Source: Rickettsiales bacterium | GTDB taxonomy: Bacteria > Pseudomonadota > Alphaproteobacteria > TMED109 | Assembly: GCA_002720125.1 (NCBI GenBank) | Contig: PBGQ01000007.1 | Coordinates: 16,588-31,313, forward strand | Direction: 5' to 3' | Length of the DNA: 14,726 bases | Shown here: piece after piece, positions 6,972-13,603 of the stretch | Position numbering within the stretch: position 1 is the stretch's first letter | Layout of the letters: each line of letters starts with the position of its first letter | Notes under the pieces: model-generated | Databases searched by the model: none | Told to the model about the DNA's origin: nothing | The model's input: only the letters and a program-made list of their open reading frames with translations | Made by a program: the position numbers and the translations under genes

Positions 6972-7925
6972 ATGACTTTTGAAATCTTAATTTTTATTTT
7001 TTTTAATAGCATATTATATGGAATGTTTCTTTTTATGCTGTCTAGTGGACTTACTCTCATTTTTGGAATGATGGGGGTTCTAAATTTTGCACATGCATCA
7101 TTTTTTATGCTAGGGGCTTATATTGCTTATCAAATCAATTCTCTAACTAATTTTTGGATAGCACTCTTTCTTGCTCCTCTTACAGTAGGTATTATTGGAG
7201 GTTTAACAGAAAAATTTGCCCTTAGAAAAATTCATAAATATGGGCATGTAGCAGAACTAATATTTACATTTGGCTTATTTTACATAATAGAAGAAGCTGT
7301 GCAAATGATTTGGGGAAGAGTTCCTGTACAGTATGAAATCCCAGATAGTTTGAATTTTTCACTTGTAGAAATTAGCGGTATGTCATACCCAGCATACAGC
7401 ATGTTCAGGTTGTTTTTGTCTGTAGCTATATTTTTGGCTCTATATCAAATTTTAGCCAAAACTAAGACAGGGCTTATTATTAAAGCTTCTTTAACTCATC
7501 CACAAATGGTCTCGGCCTTAGGACACAACGTACCTAAAGTATTCAGTTATGTTTTTGGTTTTGGGTGTGGTTTAGCTGGGCTTGCAGGAGTATTAGCAGG
7601 AAATGTTATTGGAACAGAGCCTTCTATGGCTCTTTTACTAGGACCAATAGTATTTGTTGTAATAGTAGTCGGAGGCTTAGGTTCATTAAAAGGTGCATTA
7701 TATTCTTCTTTATTAATTGGTTTTTTTCAAACAATGGCTATTTCTTTAGAATTTAGCCTTAACGACTTATTAGCTGTCTTAGGGTATGAAATAGACCTGG
7801 AGAGAACCATAAATGAATTTACTAGTATTACAATTTCACAGTTAGCACCAATAGTTCCTTATTTATTGTTAATTCTAGTATTAGTTTCTAGACCTAGAGG
7901 TTTATTTGGAGGAAGGGATGTTTAA
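6972..7925 (+). CDS. HAAT-family ABC transporter inner-membrane permease, LivH type
   Basis: Hydrophobic inner-membrane protein of 317 residues, one of the two channel subunits of the importer. The N-terminal helix is followed by the LivH-type segment LSSGLTLIFGMMGVLNFAHASFFMLGAY (about 23-50), and the protein shows about eight hydrophobic spans. The cytoplasmic loop contacting the ATPases is around TGLIIKASLTHPQMVSALGHNVPKV (residues about 166-190), the usual EAA-like region. VVIVVGGLGSLKGALYSSLLIGF (about 230-252) and the end SRPRGLFGGRDV are also typical LivH. Six bases separate it from the binding-protein stop, and it overlaps the next permease by eight bases, so it is in the same operon. 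No strong ribosome binding site is visible, which suggests coupling to upstream translation. Confidence 0.92.
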   Translation: MTFEILIFIFFNSILYGMFLFMLSSGLTLIFGMMGVLNFAHASFFMLGAYIAYQINSLTNFWIALFLAPLTVGIIGGLTEKFALRKIHKYGHVAELIFTFGLFYIIEEAVQMIWGRVPVQYEIPDSLNFSLVEISGMSYPAYSMFRLFLSVAIFLALYQILAKTKTGLIIKASLTHPQMVSALGHNVPKVFSYVFGFGCGLAGLAGVLAGNVIGTEPSMALLLGPIVFVVIVVGGLGSLKGALYSSLLIGFFQTMAISLEFSLNDLLAVLGYEIDLERTINEFTSITISQLAPIVPYLLLILVLVSRPRGLFGGRDV

Positions 7926-9171
7926 ACAATACAAATTCTATTTGATTTTTGTTTTGTTTACATTCACAGTTTTATTGCCATTTATCTTCACTTCCTCTTT
8001 TGCATTAACTCTGTTAAGTAAAATGGGAGTTTTAATCATATTTGCAGTTGCATATAATATGTTATTGGGACAATCAGGACTGCTGTCTTTTGGACATGCT
8101 ATTTATTTTGGTTTGGCAGGATATGCAACAGTTCATATTATTAATGGGGTCAATGCTAAATTTTTAATAAATATTCCCATTACAATTATGCCTATATTTG
8201 GTGCATTGGTAGGTTTAGTCTTAGGTATATTAATAGGATATTTGTCTACAAAAAGAATCGGAACTGCATTTGCTTTAATATCACTAGGATTTTGTGAATT
8301 AGTTACTGCTATTACATTAATTTTTGTTGTTTTTTTTAATGGGGAAGATGGAATAGAAGCAGATAGAGTAACTGGAACAGATTTTTTAGGCATTACTTAC
8401 GGTCCTCATATTGAAGTATATTACCTAATCTTATTCTGGTGTTTTGTTTGTGTTTTACTAATGTATTTATTGACAAAAACCCCGTTTGGAAAAATGTGTA
8501 ATGCAGTAAGAGACAATTCTCAAAGAGCAGAATTTATTGGTTATAATATCAGAAAAATAAGATGGCTTGCATTCTCACTCTCTGCAACATTTGCCGGAGT
8601 AGCTGGAAGTCTTCATGCCATAAACTATGAACATATAGGATTTGAAACTGTAAGTTTGACTCAGTCTGGTAATGTACTTTTTATGGCATACATAGGTGGC
8701 ATAGGAAACTTTCTAGGACCTATAATAGGGGCAATTAGCTTAACATATTTGGAAACAATGTTGTCTGGAGTAACTGAGTCATGGGTTTTGTACCTAGGGT
8801 TAATATTTGTTTTAGTAATCGCCTTCGCACCACAAGGCATTTCTGGATTAGTTGTTATGCATGCTCCTATATTTAGAATTAGGCCAAAACTATTATATAA
8901 ATTGTTTATTCCTTATTTATATTTAATAAGTAGCATCTTAATATTAGTTTTTGGAGTTACATTGGCTGTAGAGTATATTCACTCTCTAAAATTAGAAGTA
9001 GATGAATTCAAAATATATTGGATTACGTTTGCTAAAAATAAATTTTTTATATTACCCTTATTTGTAGGATCTTTATTGTTAGGTTTTTTCTTAACAAAAA
9101 AAAGTTTTAAGAAGGTAAAAGAAAATTGGGATGAAATTATGAATGAAATTAAACTAAGTTTAAAGAAATGA
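7918..9171 (+). CDS. HAAT-family ABC transporter inner-membrane permease, LivM type, with extended C-terminus
   Basis: Second channel subunit, 417 residues. The core (about 1-315) is LivM-like: YNMLLGQSGLLSFGHAIYFGLAGY (46-69), the ATPase-contact loop TPFGKMCNAVRDNSQRAEFIGYN (188-210), and MAYIGGIGNFLGPIIGA (256-272), ending near APQGISGLV (304-312), where most LivM proteins stop. Here about 105 further residues follow, with two more hydrophobic spans (about 328-352 and 376-393) and a basic/acidic cytoplasmic-looking tail. The ATG at 7918 is chosen over an upstream in-frame TTG at 7906 because GGAGG (7908-7912) sits five bases before it. It overlaps the previous gene by eight bases (7918-7925) and the next by four (ATGA, 9168-9171). 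The tail may add contacts with the ATPases or another partner; its role is unknown. Confidence 0.9.
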   Translation: MFKQYKFYLIFVLFTFTVLLPFIFTSSFALTLLSKMGVLIIFAVAYNMLLGQSGLLSFGHAIYFGLAGYATVHIINGVNAKFLINIPITIMPIFGALVGLVLGILIGYLSTKRIGTAFALISLGFCELVTAITLIFVVFFNGEDGIEADRVTGTDFLGITYGPHIEVYYLILFWCFVCVLLMYLLTKTPFGKMCNAVRDNSQRAEFIGYNIRKIRWLAFSLSATFAGVAGSLHAINYEHIGFETVSLTQSGNVLFMAYIGGIGNFLGPIIGAISLTYLETMLSGVTESWVLYLGLIFVLVIAFAPQGISGLVVMHAPIFRIRPKLLYKLFIPYLYLISSILILVFGVTLAVEYIHSLKLEVDEFKIYWITFAKNKFFILPLFVGSLLLGFFLTKKSFKKVKENWDEIMNEIKLSLKK

Positions 9172-9917
9172 GTACCCAATTACTTTTAAAGGATGTTAAA
9201 AAGAATTATGGGAGTTCTGAAATTATACGAGGAGTAAACCTAAGTATACAAAAAGGAGAAATTCACGCATTGATAGGCCCAAATGGTGCTGGAAAATCAA
9301 CTTTATACAATTTAATTTCTGGAGTCCACACTCCATCATCAGGAGAAATAAAATATAAAGATAAAAATATTTCAAATCTCAACTCTCACGAAATTTATAG
9401 ACTAGGATTAGCTAGAAGTTTTCAAATTACCAATATTTTTCCTAAATTATCAGTGTTTGAAAATATAAGATGCAGTTTATTATGGTCAAATAGTTTTGGT
9501 TATTCGATTTTTAAAATTTTAGATAATAGAAAGTTACTGAATGAAAAAACTAATGAAATTTTAGAATTAATTTCCCTACAACATTGTTCAAAAGAGCCCG
9601 CAGGACTATTAAGTTATGCTGATCAAAGGTCTCTTGAAATTGGAATAACTATAGCAGGAAATCCTGAAACAGTCTTATTAGATGAACCTACAGCAGGAAT
9701 GTCTAAAAGTGAGACCGAACGAGCTGTAAAATTGATAAATAGTATATCAAGAAATAGAACAGTGTTGATTGTTGAGCATGATATGGGGGTTGTTTTCGAT
9801 CTTTCTGACAAAATATCTGTTTTGGTTTACGGAGAAATTATATGCTCTGATACTCCTATAAATGTTCGTAATAATAAAAAAGTTAAGGAAGCTTATTTAG
9901 GAAATTATGGAGACTAA
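9168..9917 (+). CDS. HAAT-family ABC transporter ATP-binding protein, LivG type
   Basis: Cytoplasmic ATPase subunit of 249 residues. Walker A is canonical, GPNGAGKST (37-45, Lys43); the Q-loop is at SFQ (Gln86); Walker B is TVLLDEP (168-174, Glu173); the switch His is His204 in IVEHD. The signature reads LSYADQRSLEIG (148-159), departing from LSGGQ, as is usual for LivG, which commonly has LxYGxQR. The LARSFQITNIFPKLSVFENI stretch after Walker A and the C-terminal VLVYGEIICSDTPINVRNNKKVKEAYLG region are also typical. It should pair with the ATPase encoded next, each protein's Walker A facing the other's signature. The start overlaps the upstream stop (ATGA) and its TAA directly abuts the ATG of the next gene. 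Confidence 0.93.
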   Translation: MSTQLLLKDVKKNYGSSEIIRGVNLSIQKGEIHALIGPNGAGKSTLYNLISGVHTPSSGEIKYKDKNISNLNSHEIYRLGLARSFQITNIFPKLSVFENIRCSLLWSNSFGYSIFKILDNRKLLNEKTNEILELISLQHCSKEPAGLLSYADQRSLEIGITIAGNPETVLLDEPTAGMSKSETERAVKLINSISRNRTVLIVEHDMGVVFDLSDKISVLVYGEIICSDTPINVRNNKKVKEAYLGNYGD

Positions 9918-10613
9918 ATGTTAAAAATTACTAATCTTAATTCTTACTATGGAAAATCTCACATTCTTCAAGGCCTAAATTTATCTGTAAATGAAGGAGA
10001 AATAGTATCACTATTAGGACGTAATGGTGTTGGAAGAACTACTACTATAAAGAGCATTATGGGTATGGTTAAAGCCAGCGGTTCTATAAAATTTAATGAT
10101 CAAGAAATTCTAGGAAAACAAATTCATGAAATATCAAATTTAGGATTAGCATATGTATCAGAACATAGAGATATTTTTCCTGATTTAACAGTATTAGAAA
10201 ATCTAGAATTAGGAAAAAAAAATGTATTTTCTAAAAATTCGTGGAATATAAATGAATTATTTGATTTATTTCCTAATTTAAAGGATAGAAAAGATGTTCC
10301 TGGCGGTGTTTTATCTGGAGGAGAGCAACAGATGTTAACTATTAGTAGAAGCTTGCTAGGTAATCCTAGGCTTATAATGATAGATGAACCAACTGAAGGG
10401 CTATCTCCTCAAATGGTTAAGAATGTGGAAAAGCTTTTAATGAAAATATCTGAAAGAAATATTGCCATTCTGTTGGTTGAACAAAAATTATCTATAGCTT
10501 TTAATTTATCTGATAGGGTTTATGTTATGGGTCATGGTAAAGTTGTATTTAATGGAACCGTAGAAGAGGTCAAAGATAATAAGCTAATTATTAAGGACTG
10601 GTTAGAGGTATAA
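9918..10613 (+). CDS. HAAT-family ABC transporter ATP-binding protein, LivF type, with Arg in Walker A
   Basis: Second ATPase subunit, 231 residues. The fold is complete: Walker A GRNGVGRTT (34-42), signature LSGGEQQ (132-138), Walker B LIMIDEP (152-158, Glu157), and a C-terminal VMGHGKVVFNGTVEEV segment. Two features stand out. The invariant Walker A lysine is replaced by Arg40 (codon AGA), and the switch histidine position holds Gln189 (VEQK), the latter being normal for LivF. I recall GRTT variants in some LivF-like relatives, so the Arg may be a subfamily trait rather than a recent mutation. The SEHRDIF segment (81-87) fits that LivF branch (relatives have EERGIF). No frame disruption is seen. 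GGAG at 9909-9912 is five bases before the ATG, which directly follows the upstream stop. Confidence 0.92.
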   Translation: MLKITNLNSYYGKSHILQGLNLSVNEGEIVSLLGRNGVGRTTTIKSIMGMVKASGSIKFNDQEILGKQIHEISNLGLAYVSEHRDIFPDLTVLENLELGKKNVFSKNSWNINELFDLFPNLKDRKDVPGGVLSGGEQQMLTISRSLLGNPRLIMIDEPTEGLSPQMVKNVEKLLMKISERNIAILLVEQKLSIAFNLSDRVYVMGHGKVVFNGTVEEVKDNKLIIKDWLEV

Positions 10614-10614
10614 A

Positions 10615-11787
10615 ATGTCACTTCTTAAAAATATAAAAATACTTGACCTAACAAGATTTGTAGCAGGTCCGCATTGTACATCTATTTTATCTGACTTAGG
10701 TGCAGAAGTTGTAAAGGTTGAAAAATGTAATAAAGGAGATGACCTAAGAATAATTGGTCCTAAATTAGAAGGAGTGTCACTTTGGTCTGCTGTTTTAAAC
10801 AGAGGTAAAAAGTCTCTTTCTCTAAACCTTAAAAAGAAAGAAGGGTTAGAAATCCTTCATAAGTTGTTGAAAACCAGTGATATTTTAGTAGAAAATTTTA
10901 GACCTGGGGTTATGGAAGGTTTGAATTTGTCATGGAATGAGATAAGTAATATAAACTCAAAAATAATTATGGCACGTATCTCAGGTTATGGTTATCAAAG
11001 TAATACAAATGCAAGACAAGCATTTGATGCAACGGTACAGGCCGAAACTGGCCTAATGAACATTAGCGGAGATATAAAAAATAAACCAACAATGATAGGT
11101 ACAGTTTTACTTGATTACACAACTGGATTAAACCTTGCAATTGGTATACTAGCAGCATTATACAATAGGGAACAATCTGGTAAAGGAGAACTCATAGAAG
11201 CTACTTTGGCAGGTTCTGCATTATCCATATCTATGGCAGCTGTTCCTAACTTTTTTCTCAATAAAGAAGATTTTGGAAAAATGGGAAATTCTGATAGATA
11301 CTCTTCTCCATCAAATACATACAGAGCTAAAGATGGATTTATTCACATTATGGCTGGGAGTGATGATAGATTTAAAGCTCTTCTTATGGCTATGAAAAAG
11401 CCAAATATTTTTAAAAATCCTATGTATAAGGACACTAAGAAAAGAATTAAAAACCAGGATAAACTTGATAAAATAGTAGAAGAATGGACAAAATCAAAAA
11501 ATATTGCCTATCTAGGAAAAATTCTACAAAAGTTCTCTGTTCCCTGGGGAAAAGTCAGAAGCTTTTCGGAATTTTTGCAAACTAAAGAAGCAAAACAATA
11601 TTTGAGAAAAGCTGACATAAAAAATAAAAAAATAACAGTTCCAAAACTCTCTATTAATTTACCCCGTAAAAAAGTTACTTTTAAAAAGAAAGTTCCTAAA
11701 CTTGGTCAAGATAACAAAGAAATATTAAAAAATTTAGGATTTAATACAAAAAAAATTGATGTTCTTAAAAAAAATAAAATTATTTAA
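10615..11787 (+). CDS. CaiB/BaiF family (class III) CoA-transferase
   Basis: Cytosolic enzyme of 390 residues that moves CoA from a donor thioester to a carboxylic acid through an aspartyl-CoA anhydride route. The N-terminus LKNIKILDLTRFVAGPHCTSILSDLGAEVVKVEK-type segment (4-37) is the family Rossmann core. Asp167 in LLDYTTGLNLAIGILAAL matches the catalytic Asp (Asp169 of formyl-CoA transferase), and VENFRPGVMEGLNLSW (92-107) and RISGYG (121-126) are further landmarks. The C-terminus PKLGQDNKEILKNLGF (about 364-379) matches the usual ending with its G-x-DN-EIL element. It starts one base after the ATPase stop with AGAGG (10604-10608) upstream, so it is very probably the last gene of the transport operon and may activate the imported acid. 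Its stop codon overlaps that of the converging gene. Substrate and CoA donor unknown. Confidence 0.92.
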   Translation: MSLLKNIKILDLTRFVAGPHCTSILSDLGAEVVKVEKCNKGDDLRIIGPKLEGVSLWSAVLNRGKKSLSLNLKKKEGLEILHKLLKTSDILVENFRPGVMEGLNLSWNEISNINSKIIMARISGYGYQSNTNARQAFDATVQAETGLMNISGDIKNKPTMIGTVLLDYTTGLNLAIGILAALYNREQSGKGELIEATLAGSALSISMAAVPNFFLNKEDFGKMGNSDRYSSPSNTYRAKDGFIHIMAGSDDRFKALLMAMKKPNIFKNPMYKDTKKRIKNQDKLDKIVEEWTKSKNIAYLGKILQKFSVPWGKVRSFSEFLQTKEAKQYLRKADIKNKKITVPKLSINLPRKKVTFKKKVPKLGQDNKEILKNLGFNTKKIDVLKKNKII

Positions 11788-12752
11788 GCAACCTTATTAA
11801 GCCTATTTTTAGCTGAGTTATATTCTTTTTCAAGCTTTTCAACCAATGCAGAACAGTTTTCAACCTCTTTAATTGCGCCAATACCCTGACCACAACCCCA
11901 AATGTCTTTCCAAGCTTTTTTCTTATCCATACCATCCAATGAACTAAAATCCATTTTAGAAGGATCACTCTTTGGAAGATTATCAGGATCAAAACCTGCG
12001 GCTGCTAAAGAAGGCTTTAAATAGTTACCTTTTACTCCTGTTACTAGATCAGTGTAAACTATATCATCTGCATAATATTTAGTTATAGCCTCTTTGTAAG
12101 CTTTATCAGCATTAGCTTCTGCTGTTGCAATAAAAGGAGATCCAATATACCCAAAATCTGCTCCACCTGCTAAAGCAGACAAAACGGCTTGACCTGTAGA
12201 TATTGAACCAGACAAAGCTAATGGTCCATCAAACCACTCTCTTATTTCTTGTATTAGAGCAAAAGGAGACAATGTTCCAGCATGCCCTCCTGCTCCAGCA
12301 GCAACTGCAATAAGTCCATCAGCTCCCTTTTCGATGGCTTTTTTTGCAAAAAAGTTGTTAATAATATCGTGAAAAACTAGCCCTCCATAACTATGAACGG
12401 CATCGTAGACCTCTGGCCTAGCTCCTAATGAGGTTATAACTATTGGTACTTTATGTTTTACAGTAAGCTCCATATCATGCTCTATCCTATCATTAGTTTT
12501 ATGAACTATTTGGTTAATTGCAAAAGGTGCAGACTTTCTATCGGGGTTTTTCTTATCGTGTTGTAAAAGTTTTTCCTTGATTTCATGAAGCCAATCATCT
12601 AATAATTCCTTAGGTCTAGCATTTAGAGCTGGAAATGAGCCAACTATGCCAGCCTTACATTGTTCAATAACAAGCTTAGGGTTAGATACAATAAATAATG
12701 GCGCTCCAATTACTGGGATTTTTAGATTTTGCTTTAGTTCTTTAATGTTCAT
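11784..12752 (-). CDS. Nitronate monooxygenase / 2-nitropropane-dioxygenase family FMN oxidoreductase
   Basis: FMN-dependent TIM-barrel flavoprotein of 322 residues. The N-terminus KIPVIGAPLFIVSNPKLV (11-28) and AGIVGSFPALNARP (34-47) are family-typical. KGADGLIAVAAGAGGHAG (142-159) carries the flavin-proximal His157, followed by LSGSISTGQAVLSALAGGADFGYIGSPF (180-207), which forms the phosphate-binding end, and WKDIWGCGQGIGAI (281-294) near the C-terminus. Homologues oxidise alkyl nitronates or act as other NAD(P)H-flavin oxidoreductases, and the related FabK reduces enoyl-ACP, so a reductive role on a CoA or ACP thioester beside the crotonases is possible. The sequence is richer in Gly and Ala, and its G+C is visibly higher than in neighbouring genes. 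It converges with the CoA-transferase gene (four-base overlap) and diverges from the crotonase at 12815. Confidence 0.88.
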   Translation of the reverse strand: MNIKELKQNLKIPVIGAPLFIVSNPKLVIEQCKAGIVGSFPALNARPKELLDDWLHEIKEKLLQHDKKNPDRKSAPFAINQIVHKTNDRIEHDMELTVKHKVPIVITSLGARPEVYDAVHSYGGLVFHDIINNFFAKKAIEKGADGLIAVAAGAGGHAGTLSPFALIQEIREWFDGPLALSGSISTGQAVLSALAGGADFGYIGSPFIATAEANADKAYKEAITKYYADDIVYTDLVTGVKGNYLKPSLAAAGFDPDNLPKSDPSKMDFSSLDGMDKKKAWKDIWGCGQGIGAIKEVENCSALVEKLEKEYNSAKNRLNKVA

Positions 12753-12759
12753 TAGTAAA

Positions 12760-12778
12760 ATTTATGTTAAACATAAAT
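12760..12778. promoter_or_regulatory. 19-bp palindrome in divergent spacer, candidate operator
   Basis: ATTTATGTT (12760-12768) and AACATAAAT (12770-12778) form a perfect 9-1-9 palindrome centred on A12769. It starts seven bases upstream of the oxidoreductase ATG (12752, minus strand) and ends 36 bases before the crotonase ATG at 12815, so one bound regulator could control both genes. Odd-centred palindromes are used by, for example, GntR/FadR-type repressors, but no regulator gene is in the window. Confidence 0.5.
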
Positions 12779-12814
12779 GAAACGCAAATAGTTTTTTTAG
12801 ATAATGGAGCGAAA

Positions 12815-13603
12815 ATGAAAAATGATATTCTAATACAAAAAAAACAAAATATTCTTGATATAACTTTTAATAGACCCGAAAGTAGAAATGCGATTAATAG
12901 AGATATGTTTGAAAAACTTTTATCAACCCTTGAAAAAAGTAAATTAGATAAGGATTTAAAAGCAGTATTCTTATCAGGTAAGGGCGATTCCTTTTCTGCT
13001 GGTGGAGATGTTAAGGATATGGCAAAAAATAAAGACAAAGAAAACTTACATCAAAAAACAATTTCTTTAAGAAGAATAATGGAGGTGTCTAAATTATTAT
13101 ACAGTTTACCAGTGCCTACTGTTTCAATAATTACGGGTCCTGCAGCAGGAGCTGGTTTTTCATTAGCATTAGCTTGTGACATGAGAATTGCGACTCAAAA
13201 CGCAAAGTTTACCACTGCCTTTGCTAAGGTTGGGTTTTCTGGAGATTTTGGAGGAAGTTTCTTTCTTACTAAACTTATAGGAACTGCAAAAGCGAGAGAA
13301 TTATATTATTTCTCTGATGTTGTTGATGCTGAACAGGCAAAGAAATTAGGTATTTTGAATTATTTAGTTGAAAAAAAAGATCTAAATAGATTTTCTAAAA
13401 ATTTAAAACAAAAATTTAGAGAACTACCACCAATAGCCGTAAGGTTTATGAAAAAGAATCTAAATAATGCTGAATTGGAAAGTTTAGATTTGTGCCTTGA
13501 TGAAGAAGCTATTCATATGATGATATGTAGTGAAACTCGAGACCATAAAAATGCCGTTAAAGCATTTGTCGCTAAAAAAAGACCAAAATTTATAGGAAAA
13601 TAA
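12815..13603 (+). CDS. Crotonase-superfamily enoyl-CoA hydratase/isomerase, PaaG-like active site
   Basis: Cytosolic acyl-CoA enzyme of 262 residues. The two oxyanion-hole segments are present: FSAGGD (60-65) and GPAAGAGFSLALACD (108-122). The positions that carry the two glutamates of classical enoyl-CoA hydratase read Ser116 (AGFSLAL) and Phe136 (TTAFAKVG), so ordinary hydratase chemistry is doubtful. Asp144 in FAKVGFSGDFGG (135-147) sits where PaaG-type isomerases carry their catalytic Asp. This favours double-bond isomerisation or a related reaction on a CoA ester. The ATG at 12815 is chosen over an in-frame ATG at 12764 because GGAG (12805-12808) lies six bases upstream and the earlier ATG falls inside the palindrome. 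It ends exactly where the opposite-strand crotonase ends (13603/13604). Confidence 0.9.
   Translation: MKNDILIQKKQNILDITFNRPESRNAINRDMFEKLLSTLEKSKLDKDLKAVFLSGKGDSFSAGGDVKDMAKNKDKENLHQKTISLRRIMEVSKLLYSLPVPTVSIITGPAAGAGFSLALACDMRIATQNAKFTTAFAKVGFSGDFGGSFFLTKLIGTAKARELYYFSDVVDAEQAKKLGILNYLVEKKDLNRFSKNLKQKFRELPPIAVRFMKKNLNNAELESLDLCLDEEAIHMMICSETRDHKNAVKAFVAKKRPKFIGK

Noticed and set aside
7565..7756. Short open frame inside the LivH-type permease.
   Set aside because: Out-of-frame shadow of strongly conserved membrane-protein sequence.
9918..10613. LivF as a pseudogene because of the Walker A Arg.
   Set aside because: All other ATPase motifs, length, start context and reading frame are intact, and similar GRTT forms are remembered from relatives.
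11780..11992. Second open frame on the minus strand over the end of the oxidoreductase gene.
   Set aside because: Fully inside the conserved C-terminal coding region of that gene in another frame.
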